From CAG-791 sp045117315 (GTDB lineage: Bacteria > Bacillota > Clostridia > Lachnospirales > Lachnospiraceae), in NCBI GenBank assembly GCA_045117315.1, contig JBGUNJ010000107.1:1-8209 (forward strand): DNA of 8,209 nucleotides, in the 5' to 3' direction. This document shows positions 1 to 5,481 of this stretch, piece after piece. Below the pieces are notes generated by a model. That model saw only the letters and a list, made by a program, of their open reading frames with translations. It ran no database searches and was not told where the DNA came from. The first letter of the stretch is position 1. Every line of letters begins with the position of its first letter. Made by a program: the position numbers and the translations under genes.

Positions 1-43
1 GCGTTCGCCCCATTCGCGAAGCGAATTCAGCATGGGCGAACGC
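1..43. repeat. Nested inverted repeat (hairpin)
   Basis: A perfect 10-bp outer stem pairs 1-10 (GCGTTCGCCC) with 34-43 (GGGCGAACGC). Inside it, a perfect 6-bp stem pairs 12-17 (ATTCGC) with 21-26 (GCGAAT) around a GAA loop. No U-tract follows, so this is not a classical terminator. It is the first of three adjacent hairpins at the left edge. The gene to the left lies outside the window, so its relation to that gene is unknown. Confidence 0.8.
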
Positions 44-45
44 AA

Positions 46-83
46 GTTACTATTCACGCCCTCGATAGGGCGTGAATAGTAAC
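46..83. repeat. Perfect 16-bp inverted repeat with 6-nt loop
   Basis: Bases 46-61 (GTTACTATTCACGCCC) are the exact reverse complement of 68-83, with loop TCGATA. A perfect 16-bp stem is very unlikely by chance. It starts only two bases after the preceding hairpin and has no T-run after it. It may be a dispersed palindromic intergenic element or a bidirectional structural element; which one cannot be settled from one copy. Confidence 0.85.
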
Positions 84-106
84 AAATTTGCTGCAGTGAA
101 AAGTTA

Positions 107-134
107 ACTTCCGGTCCCCGGAGCGTCCGGAAGT
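107..134. repeat. 8-bp inverted repeat
   Basis: ACTTCCGG at 107-114 pairs perfectly with CCGGAAGT at 127-134 around a 12-nt loop. It is the third hairpin in the first 134 bases and is followed by the A-rich tract. No U-run follows on the + strand. Function unknown. Confidence 0.65.
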
Positions 135-140
135 GACACT

Positions 141-228
141 TACAGTTTGCCAAAAAGTAAAAGCAAAAAAGGCAAAGAAGCAAAAAAAGCAAAAGAAAAA
201 GCAAAATTTGCGGGAAAAGAAAAAAAGT
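141..228 (+). other. A-rich purine tract upstream of the tRNA promoter
   Basis: This stretch is dominated by A-tracts of 3-7 bases separated by short G or GC interruptions, with the word GCAAA recurring at least five times (163-206). It ends two bases before the -35 box of the tRNA promoter. Because of its position it could act as an UP-like, RNA polymerase alpha-subunit-binding element or a bent-DNA segment. That is inference. No plausible gene lies in it. Confidence 0.45.
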
Positions 229-230
229 GC

Positions 231-259
231 TTGCTTTTTCCAAAATGATACAGTATAAT
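231..259 (+). promoter_or_regulatory. SigA-type promoter for tRNA-Gln
   Basis: A -35 box TTGCTT (231-236) and a perfect -10 box TATAAT (254-259) are separated by the ideal 17 bp. Transcription would begin near 266, giving a leader of about 35 nt before the tRNA. The upstream A-rich tract fits a strong stable-RNA promoter. Confidence 0.8.
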
Positions 260-300
260 TTGGATTCGTAGCCGAGAGTTATGCGGTTGCAAATAAGCAT

Positions 301-373
301 TGGGCTATAGCCAAACGGTAAGGCAGCGGACTCTGACTCCGTCATTTTGCAGGTTCGAATCCTGCTAGCCCAG
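301..373 (+). tRNA. tRNA-Gln (anticodon CTG, reads CAG)
   Basis: The full cloverleaf can be drawn. The acceptor stem pairs 301-307 (TGGGCTA) with 366-372 (TAGCCCA), with discriminator G373. The D stem pairs 310-312 with 322-324. The anticodon stem pairs 326-330 with 338-342 around the loop CTCTGAC, which puts CTG at 333-335. The T stem pairs 349-353 with 361-365 around TTCGAAT. The sequence closely follows the Firmicute glutamine tRNA pattern. The variable loop is 6 nt (CATTTT) where 5 is usual. CCA is not encoded (GCT follows the acceptor stem), so CCA must be added enzymatically. The gene stands alone between its own promoter and terminator. Confidence 0.97.
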
Positions 374-383
374 CTCACAGACA

Positions 384-430
384 AGAGGGTTTATCGTTCT
401 CTGACAGAGATGCGGTAAACCTCTTTTTTT
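384..430 (+). terminator. Intrinsic terminator after tRNA-Gln
   Basis: The 5' arm AGAGGGTTTATCG (384-396) pairs with CGGTAAACCTCT (413-424), with one bulged G and a G-T pair. It is topped by a second stem TCTCT/AGAGA (398-402/406-410) with a GAC loop. The stem runs directly into a T-run (424-430). It begins about 11 nt after the tRNA 3' end, so it very probably ends this one-gene transcript. Confidence 0.9.
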
Positions 431-436
431 GTCGCA

Positions 437-481
437 GGGCTGCCGTAAGGCGGCTTTTCTCCTGATGGCGAACGGCAGCCC
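437..481. repeat. 10-bp GC-rich stem-loop
   Basis: GGGCTGCCGT (437-446) is the exact reverse complement of ACGGCAGCCC (472-481), with a 25-nt loop. It starts seven bases after the T-run of the tRNA terminator. No T-run follows. Function unknown. Confidence 0.7.
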
Positions 482-487
482 GCGGGA

Positions 488-517
488 GGGCAGAGGGCGG
501 CATGGCAGCCTCTGCCC
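488..517. repeat. 9-bp GC-rich stem-loop
   Basis: GGGCAGAGG (488-496) pairs perfectly with CCTCTGCCC (509-517) around a 12-nt loop. It lies six bases after the previous stem-loop. Together they form a compact structured block with no U-tract on either side. Confidence 0.7.
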
Positions 518-808
518 TGTTATGCAGTCCTCCGTGTACTGTGATATCATTGGTTATTGTACACTTTATCGAACAATAATACATTGTGCTTCAGAAAGAA
601 CTGTACAGAACGACTGTTTGAAATGCCGAAAACGATTTCAATACTGATTGGACAAAGAGTGTGACAGATACATTGTTTGCGGAGCATGCTGTGAAATGTC
701 AGAAAACCGCATAAGTACAGGCTTTTTTGACTCTCATTTTGCGGACGTTGCAGCAGGTGGGGCAAATATGTTACGAAAATATTACAACGTTTAGTTAAGT
801 TTTACAGG

Positions 809-837
809 TAGACATGACGTTTTTTGGAGTATATAAT
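809..837 (+). promoter_or_regulatory. SigA-type promoter for the amidase gene
   Basis: A -35 box TAGACA (809-814, five of six consensus bases) and a perfect -10 box TATAAT (832-837) are spaced by 17 bp. The predicted start near 844 leaves an untranslated leader of about 256 nt before the TTG start codon at 1100, unusually long for a simple gene. Confidence 0.75.
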
Positions 838-940
838 ATATGCACACCAGATTTTTTGTATTATCATGACACGATTTGCATGACTGGATCGATGATGGCT
901 TTCCCGGAGACATGGACAGAAATTTTATCTTCGATCAGGG

Positions 941-974
941 ATGCTTTTTTATGTAATGCTTTTTTATATAATGC
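941..974 (+). repeat. 15-bp-period T-run repeat in the amidase leader
   Basis: ATGCTTTTTTAT occurs at 941-952 and again at 956-967. The word ATGC recurs a third time at 971-974, again 15 bases on, now followed by an A-run. A second TATAAT (967-972) lies in it but lacks a good -35 box. The T-runs could serve as pause or termination sites, but no strong hairpin directly precedes them. Confidence 0.5.
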
Positions 975-1027
975 AAAAAAAGTTGAGGGACGGTGTGTTG
1001 AAACATGGCGCTGGCTGTAAATATTTT

Positions 1028-1082
1028 ATTTCTATGAGGGATAGAAATGACTGGAACTCCGGGGTGGTTGAAAGGCCCCGGA
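1028..1082 (+). promoter_or_regulatory. Two perfect hairpins in the leader just before the RBS
   Basis: ATTTCTAT (1028-1035) pairs with ATAGAAAT (1041-1048) around GAGGG. TCCGGGG (1058-1064) pairs with CCCCGGA (1076-1082) around an 11-nt loop. The second stem ends only six bases before the GGAGG ribosome binding site. They could affect RNA stability or translation, or the first could be an operator dyad. No known riboswitch class was recognised. Confidence 0.5.
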
Positions 1083-1088
1083 TAGAAC

Positions 1089-1102
1089 GGAGGGGTAGTT
1101 TG
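1089..1102 (+). promoter_or_regulatory. RBS that fixes the TTG start of the amidase gene
   Basis: GGAGG (1089-1093, followed by GG) is six bases before TTG (1100-1102). Translation from this TTG places a Lys-Lys pair and a hydrophobic core at the N-terminus, as expected of a signal peptide. The more upstream in-frame ATG codons (941, 956, 971, 1034) have no comparable ribosome binding site. Confidence 0.8.
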
Positions 1103-3148
1103 GAAACGGTATCGTTAACTCTGAAAAAGATCGTCGGGTCATTTGCCCTGGGGCTTGCTGCTGTATGTGTCGCTACAGGAACATCATTTATTCCTGTTTC
1201 CGCTGCGGAGAGTGCGGGCGCGTCTCCTGTTTCTGCCTCGGAGAGCGCGGAAAAAGCCGGCAGGACAAATAAGGATTCCAAAGACACCAGCAAGAGCAAG
1301 AAAGAGGAGAAGGAGGAACTTGTCACCTTCGACGAGGGGATTGAGGCCTTTTTCAGTGATTCAGGCAATCTGTCAGACCGCGCTATTCTTATGTCTGCAC
1401 AGAAAACACAGTCGGATGTGAGCGCTCTGGATGCTGAACTGGGCAAGGACGGAAGCAGTGAGGTCCTTTCGGTCATGGATGCCTATGAGGCCGCGAAAGT
1501 GGACTATATCATGGCCAGGATCAACAAAGAGCTGTCTTCTGAGGAGAAGAAGAGCGAGAAGGAGACCCAGGCCATTCAGGCGGCGGGCCTTGAGATGTCC
1601 GCCAAAGACGGGGTCTGCCATGAGTGGGATCTGCAGAGTGATTACACCCTGCTGATGATCACCGAGGATTCCGCCATCCGGGAAATGATCCCCAGATATC
1701 AGATCACTTCCTGTAAGATGAAGGATGAAGTCCTGAAACTCGCCGTAGACGAGTGGATGACGCAGGGGTATGGAGCTTCGGACGGAACAGGTCCTGAGAA
1801 TGCCTCCTCCTATATTTATAATTTTTCCCTTTCTCTGAAGCGCAACTCAGATGGCCTGTGGACACCTTTTGAAGTCAACGATACGGAAGTGAACTTCAAC
1901 TGGCTCCAGCACCGGGAAGTCGATCCTGAAATGGAATCGACCAAGGCGCCCGACAACCTGTACCCGGTCAAATCGGATGCGGATGCAGCCGTGACCGCGT
2001 ATGCGCAGATCGTTACGGATGTGCCCGGAGACGGGGACGCTGCCGCGGCGGGCAAGGCAGTGGCGTTTGAGATCAATGAGAAGGCTGTTGTCGTTCCTTT
2101 CAGCAAGGCGCGGGAGACAGAGGCTGCCCTTTATGCCGATGCGGAAGTGGAGCAGACCGGACTGGAGACTGCGTATTATGACGGCTATGACGCCGATGAT
2201 GCAATAGAATATTCCAACAAATACTGGAAGCATTATAACCACCGCTATTATGACTACAGTCATGTGGGCGGGGATTGCTGCAACTTCGTCTCACAGTGCC
2301 TGTCCGCGGGAGGTATGCCCCATACCGACACCTGGTATCCGGGTTCCGTGGCCTGGATCAATGTGCCGACCACCAGGAAGCACTTCAGCAAGTATGGCAT
2401 GAAGATCACAGCGGATAATTCCAGTGTCAGACGCGGAAACCCTGTCTATTATGACTGGCAGGGAGACGGTGTATACGATCACACGGCGCTCTGTGTCGGA
2501 ACCAACTCCTCCGGCATGCCGGTTGTGAATGCCCATACAACCAATGTTTACCATGCACCCTGGAGACTGGGGAGCGGCGGAAGCCGCCAGACGATCCTTC
2601 TGAACAGGAAATCTTCGAAATCACACGAAAAGAATACCTGGAAGATCATCGACGGCAACGTTTACTATCTGGACGGAAAAGGCAAAAAAGTCAAAAAGAA
2701 ATTTATGACGATTGACGGAAGCCGCTACTACTTCAGAAGCTCCGGCAAGAGAGCCTCGGGCTTTTTCGAAGTCGACGGCAGCTGGTACTATGCTTCTGTC
2801 AGTACCGGCAAGCTCGTCCGAGGATGGAACTGGATTGGCGGAAAGCTCTATTATTTTTCCAGATCATCATATAAGAGATACAGATCCGGCAGACACCTGA
2901 TCGGCGGACACAGGTACTTCCTCAACACGAAAGGAGTCCGGCAGACGGGATTCCTCAGATATCACGGCAGGGTCTATTATGCCGGCCAGGAGACAGGCTG
3001 GCTCGTCGCCGGATGGAAAAAGATGAACGGCAAGTGGCGCTATTTTGACAGGAAAACAAATGTCATGGCGACAGGCTGGAAGACCATCAACGGGAAGAGG
3101 TACTATTTCAATTCAAAGGGGATTCTCAAAAAAGGAAAACACGGCTGA
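1100..3148 (+). CDS. Secreted amidase_6-domain protein with C-terminal cell-wall-binding repeats
   Basis: This is a predicted exported cell-surface hydrolase of 682 residues from the TTG start. Residues 1-36 form a signal peptide: basic LKK near residues 8-10, a hydrophobic core, then PVSAA with cleavage likely after Ala35 or Ala36. Residues about 37-75 are a Ser/Lys/Glu-rich linker. About 75-360 is a soluble region of no recognised family. About 362-505 matches the putative amidase domain amidase_6, a papain-like fold: GGDCCNFVSQC carries the likely nucleophile Cys393, YDHTAL carries His461, and NAHTTNVYHAPW (from Asn477) is the typical family end motif. Residues 512-682 hold eight glucan/choline-type cell-wall-binding repeats of about 20 residues (DG-x-x-YYF and TGW patterns), which should tether it to the envelope. 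The substrate is probably peptidoglycan peptide, but that is inference. It has its own promoter and long leader. The stop codon lies in the first copy of a tandem repeat. Confidence 0.88.
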   Translation: METVSLTLKKIVGSFALGLAAVCVATGTSFIPVSAAESAGASPVSASESAEKAGRTNKDSKDTSKSKKEEKEELVTFDEGIEAFFSDSGNLSDRAILMSAQKTQSDVSALDAELGKDGSSEVLSVMDAYEAAKVDYIMARINKELSSEEKKSEKETQAIQAAGLEMSAKDGVCHEWDLQSDYTLLMITEDSAIREMIPRYQITSCKMKDEVLKLAVDEWMTQGYGASDGTGPENASSYIYNFSLSLKRNSDGLWTPFEVNDTEVNFNWLQHREVDPEMESTKAPDNLYPVKSDADAAVTAYAQIVTDVPGDGDAAAAGKAVAFEINEKAVVVPFSKARETEAALYADAEVEQTGLETAYYDGYDADDAIEYSNKYWKHYNHRYYDYSHVGGDCCNFVSQCLSAGGMPHTDTWYPGSVAWINVPTTRKHFSKYGMKITADNSSVRRGNPVYYDWQGDGVYDHTALCVGTNSSGMPVVNAHTTNVYHAPWRLGSGGSRQTILLNRKSSKSHEKNTWKIIDGNVYYLDGKGKKVKKKFMTIDGSRYYFRSSGKRASGFFEVDGSWYYASVSTGKLVRGWNWIGGKLYYFSRSSYKRYRSGRHLIGGHRYFLNTKGVRQTGFLRYHGRVYYAGQETGWLVAGWKKMNGKWRYFDRKTNVMATGWKTINGKRYYFNSKGILKKGKHG

Positions 3149-3236
3149 TTAATTCCTGAAAAAATACGGCCGGTTGATTCCCGGGGAAAAATACGGCCGG
3201 TGATTCCCGAAGAAAAAAACGGCTGATCGATCCCCC
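3142..3236 (+). repeat. Degenerate tandem repeat (25-27 bp) spanning the amidase stop codon
   Basis: Four imperfect copies begin at 3142, 3167, 3194 and 3220. The shared pattern is CGGCYG, then TTGATTCC or similar, then a purine/A-run ending ATA in the first two. The first copy contains the TGA stop at 3146-3148. The fourth copy has an identical GGCTGA at 3221-3226, exactly 78 nt (26 codons) later and in frame. In copies two and three the TGA is CGG. No recognised element matches it. Confidence 0.75.
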
Positions 3237-3448
3237 GGGGGGCAGCGGATTGATACCGCTGCTCTCAGGAACCGAAAGGAATCTCTCCGGAGTTCCGCCG
3301 GGAACAGGAGGACCGGCAATCTGCCTGTGACGGATACAGCAGATAATTGATAGATGTGTGCCGCGTTCCATGCGGCTGCCTTCTATAACCTGAAGGACGG
3401 GTACCATTGAACGGAGAACAATGAAGGCCTGAAACAGCGGAGGCGCGG
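3237..3448. other. Structured spacer upstream of the thioesterase gene
   Basis: No gene lies here. The strongest structure is GCAGCGG (3242-3248) pairing with CCGCTGC (3256-3262) around ATTGATA; it can be extended outward with G-T pairs to 3238-3266. It lacks a T-run, so termination for the amidase gene is not assured. Smaller stems include ACAGG/CCTGT (3304-3308/3324-3328) and GCCGC/GCGGC (3360-3364/3372-3376). No convincing promoter for the thioesterase was found. Confidence 0.5.
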
Positions 3449-4204
3449 ATGTATATATTTGAAAGCCGTGTCCGTTACAGCGAAATCGGTGCTGACGGCA
3501 GGTTGACAACGGAAAAACTGATCGATTACTTTCAGGACTGCTCGACTTTTCAGTCGGAAGACTTGGGAGCAGGTGTGCAATATCTGCGGGAGAAAAATCT
3601 CGCCTGGATCATTGTTTACTGGCGTGCCGAGATTCAAAGAATGCCCGGTCTTGGTGAGAAGATCAGGGTCGGGACGCTTCCCTACGAGATGAAGGGAGGC
3701 ATGGGGCTTCGTAATTTCCTCATGGAGACGCCGGACGGAGAAAGACTCGCCAGCGCCAACTCCGTCTGGACTCTGATCGATACGAAGACATCCAGGCCGG
3801 TTCGCATCCCTCCGGAAATACGGGACAAGTATCTGCTCGAAGAGCGGATCGACATGCACTATGATTCCAGGAAGATACGGATTCCTAAAGAGTCGGGGAC
3901 TGTGATGCCGGAGATGACCATCAAGGAATATCATCTGGACACGAACAGACATGTCAATAACGGTCAGTATGTGAGACTGGCTGCAGGGCTTCTCCCTGAG
4001 GGAGCAGTCCCGGAGACGCTCCGGATCGAATACCGGCGGCAGGCAGTGCTCGGAGATGTGATCGTTCCGGTGGTTTACCAACTGCCTTCCGGGGAATGCG
4101 CAGAAGCCGCCTCTTCCGGGCAGGAACGCCGGAAAGCCTGTATTTCGCTCAATGCTGTTGAAGATGGACTGCCTTACGCGGTTCTGGAAATCATCTATAA
4201 ATGA
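3449..4204 (+). CDS. Acyl-ACP thioesterase (double hotdog fold)
   Basis: This 251-residue protein hydrolyses the thioester of acyl-acyl carrier protein to release free fatty acid in the cytoplasm, diverting chains from membrane lipid synthesis. It matches the acyl-ACP thioesterase family: a first hotdog domain at about 1-130 (start MYIFESRVRYSEIGADG) and a second at about 155-250. The second holds the key motif LDTNRHVNNGQY, with Asp164, Asn166 and His168 spaced as in the plant FatA/FatB active site. The length is typical of bacterial members. The position that is usually Glu in the YRRE/C-type segment is Gln198 (YRRQAVLGD). The ATG has GGAGG at 3439-3443, five bases upstream. It stands about 300 bp from the amidase gene and 185 bp from cvfB, so it may be transcribed alone. 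The chain length it prefers cannot be read from the sequence. Confidence 0.9.
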   Translation: MYIFESRVRYSEIGADGRLTTEKLIDYFQDCSTFQSEDLGAGVQYLREKNLAWIIVYWRAEIQRMPGLGEKIRVGTLPYEMKGGMGLRNFLMETPDGERLASANSVWTLIDTKTSRPVRIPPEIRDKYLLEERIDMHYDSRKIRIPKESGTVMPEMTIKEYHLDTNRHVNNGQYVRLAAGLLPEGAVPETLRIEYRRQAVLGDVIVPVVYQLPSGECAEAASSGQERRKACISLNAVEDGLPYAVLEIIYK

Positions 4205-4233
4205 TTCTGTAAAATGTATGATTCTGTGAAATG
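4201..4233 (+). repeat. 17-bp-period direct repeat at the thioesterase stop codon
   Basis: ATGATTCTGTAAAATG (4201-4216) is followed at once by ATGATTCTGTGAAATG (4218-4233), 15 of 16 bases identical. The TGA stop codon (4202-4204) lies in the first copy. It resembles a local slippage duplication at the end of the gene. Confidence 0.8.
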
Positions 4234-4389
4234 GACAGGACTTTGATTCATTTGATTAGAAGATCAGCTGGATACCCTGTAACATGTTAATTGCAGTTCA
4301 AGGCCTTCTTTCTTAAGTACCATGTGGGAAAGAGGACGACTTTTATTAGTCATCATCATTTTCCGATGATAATTCAGGAAAGGGCAATT
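4234..4389. other. AT-rich spacer and RBS before cvfB
   Basis: No gene is seen. There are two TTGATT words (4243-4248, 4252-4257), but neither has a matching -10 box at proper spacing. A weak stem ATCATC/GATGAT (4352-4357/4365-4370) sits just before the ribosome binding site AGGAAAGGG (4376-4384), which is five bases from the ATG at 4390. A promoter for cvfB probably lies here but could not be fixed. Confidence 0.45.
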
Positions 4390-5223
4390 ATGCTGAAAAT
4401 TGGAGAAAAACAAGTATTAAAAATAGATAAGCAGGTTCCGTTCGGAGTATATCTCACCGGAGACGTTCCGAATGAGCGTGTGCTTCTGCCTCGCTCCCAG
4501 GTACCTGAAGGCGCCGCGATCGGAGATGAACTGGAAGTCTTTCTCTACAAAGATTCCGAGGACAGACTGATCGCCACGCGCAAAGAACCCAAGCTCACCC
4601 TGCATCAGGTGGGCTACCTGACCGTGATCCAGGTCAGCCGTATAGGCGCTTTCCTGGACTGGGGGCTGGACAAGGACCTCCTTCTTCCTTATCACGAACA
4701 GCCCAAGGAGAGAGTCAAAGAGGGACAGACCGTTCTGGTGGCAGTCTATATCGATAAGAGCGAGAGGCTCTGCGCGACCATGAATGTTTACCCCTGGCTG
4801 CGCACAGACAGCCCCTATCACACCGGCGATCAGGTGACGGGCATCGTCTATGAGACCAGCCGCAATTTCGGCGCCTTTGTCGCGGTGGACAGCATCTATT
4901 CCGCTCTGATCCCCAGGCGGGAGCTGGTGAGGGAGCTGAAGGCGGGCGATGTGGTTCAGGCCAGAGTCACGGGCATTAAACCCGACGGCAAGATCGACCT
5001 GAGCATCCGGGAGAAGGGATTCCTTCAGATTGAGGAAGACGCCCGGACCATCCTGCAGATGCTGAAAGACCGGGACGGAGTGATCCCGTTTACGGACAAG
5101 GCTTCCCCCGAACTGATCCGGGAGGAAGCGCACATGAGCAAAAATGAATTCAAGCGGGCTGTCGGTCATCTGCTGAAGGAAAACAAAATTTCCATCGAAG
5201 AAGACCGGATCATATTATTGTGA
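4390..5223 (+). CDS. cvfB: S1-domain RNA-binding protein CvfB (YitL family)
   Basis: This 277-residue cytoplasmic RNA-binding protein belongs to the CvfB/YitL family, known in Staphylococcus aureus as a regulator of virulence gene expression. Opening with LKIGEKQVLKIDKQVPFGVYL, it shows the family order of S1-like OB domains at about 1-65, 70-135 (GYLTVIQVSRIGAFLDWGL) and 145-207 (GDQVTGIVYETSRNFGAFV to GKIDLSIRE), then a C-terminal winged-helix domain at about 215-277. The frame is open further upstream to a TTG at 4291, but the ATG at 4390 is preferred: it has AGGAAAGGG five bases upstream and gives the normal family N-terminus. It is followed by its own intrinsic terminator. Its RNA targets in this organism are unknown. 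Confidence 0.9.
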   Translation: MLKIGEKQVLKIDKQVPFGVYLTGDVPNERVLLPRSQVPEGAAIGDELEVFLYKDSEDRLIATRKEPKLTLHQVGYLTVIQVSRIGAFLDWGLDKDLLLPYHEQPKERVKEGQTVLVAVYIDKSERLCATMNVYPWLRTDSPYHTGDQVTGIVYETSRNFGAFVAVDSIYSALIPRRELVRELKAGDVVQARVTGIKPDGKIDLSIREKGFLQIEEDARTILQMLKDRDGVIPFTDKASPELIREEAHMSKNEFKRAVGHLLKENKISIEEDRIILL

Positions 5224-5233
5224 TCAATGACAG

Positions 5234-5265
5234 GGAGGACACCGGTTAGGCGGGGTCCTCCTTTT
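5234..5265 (+). terminator. Intrinsic terminator after cvfB
   Basis: GGAGGAC (5234-5240) pairs perfectly with GTCCTCC (5255-5261). An inner CCG/CGG stem (5242-5244/5251-5253) closes the loop, and TTTT (5262-5265) follows. It starts ten bases after the cvfB stop codon, so it separates cvfB from the downstream regulator gene. The T-run is short, so termination may be partial. Confidence 0.8.
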
Positions 5266-5481
5266 ACATTGCCCCGGCCTGCGCTTTTCAAAGCCCGCCT
5301 CGACAGAATGCACATAAGGTGTTACCAAAACCAGGTGGTCCTGAGCTGGAATTATTTGTGTATTTTTTACAAAAAAATTGAAAAAATTTGTGGATAATTA
5401 TCGCAAATTACATTAAAATATTAGGCGGGGAATAATGTATTGTTTCATGCGGACGGGGGTTCGCAGGAAAGAGTGGGCAAG
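5266..5481. other. Spacer with AT-rich probable promoter region before the regulator gene
   Basis: No gene is seen. Bases 5347-5422 are strongly AT-rich and hold -10-like words GATAAT (5393-5398) and TAAAAT (5414-5419) and -35-like words TTTACA (5366-5371) and TTGAAA (5378-5383). No pair has 16-18 bp spacing, so no exact promoter is called. CAAAAAAATTGAAAAAATTTGTG (about 5370-5391 region) looks loosely palindromic and could be an operator. Confidence 0.4.

Larger units (their letters stand above)
431..808. other. Non-coding spacer between tRNA terminator and next promoter
   Basis: No credible gene is present: short open frames on either strand lack ribosome binding sites and recognisable protein character. 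The left part is GC-rich and carries two stem-loops, listed separately. The remainder (about 520-808) is AT-richer, with only weak promoter-like hexamers such as TTGTAC-17 bp-TACATT (557-585), which are not strong enough to call. Confidence 0.6.

Noticed and set aside
133..258. A Lys/Gln-rich open frame of about 41 codons from GTG 133, with GGAG nine bases before it
   Set aside because: It consists of the A-rich tract, contains the tRNA promoter, and resembles no protein; the frame is open because the tract is almost all purine.
814..1020. A 68-codon open frame on the + strand ahead of the amidase gene
   Set aside because: It starts inside the promoter, upstream of the predicted transcription start, has no ribosome binding site and no protein-like character.
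3142..3240. CRISPR array or mobile-element end in the short tandem repeats
   Set aside because: The copies abut with no spacers, are degenerate and few, and no cas, transposase or integrase gene is present in the window.
3203..3290. Partial resemblance to a glycine riboswitch: CCCGAAG followed by a stem and CTCTCAGGAACCGAAAGGA
   Set aside because: The 5' GGAGAG-type strand and the standard GCCGAAGG core are missing, spacing is off, part is explained by the tandem repeat, and a thioesterase is not a usual target. A covariance search with the Rfam glycine model over 3140-3448 would settle it.
3383..4081. Long minus-strand open frames opposite the thioesterase, cvfB (4417-5169) and protease (7377-8129) genes
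   Set aside because: They are antisense shadows of well-recognised genes, caused by codon bias; none has family motifs or a ribosome binding site in a sensible place.
4291..4389. Upstream TTG 4291 as start of cvfB
   Set aside because: The extra 33 residues are not like the family, and ATG 4390 has a good ribosome binding site five bases upstream.
5366..5419. A specific promoter for the regulator gene
   Set aside because: Several -35-like and -10-like words occur, but no pair is spaced 16-18 bp, so only an AT-rich probable promoter region is reported.
5440..5481. Upstream TTG 5440 or GTG 5473 as start of the regulator gene
   Set aside because: Neither has a properly spaced ribosome binding site, and the extra residues do not resemble the family N-terminus; ATG 5482 fits better.
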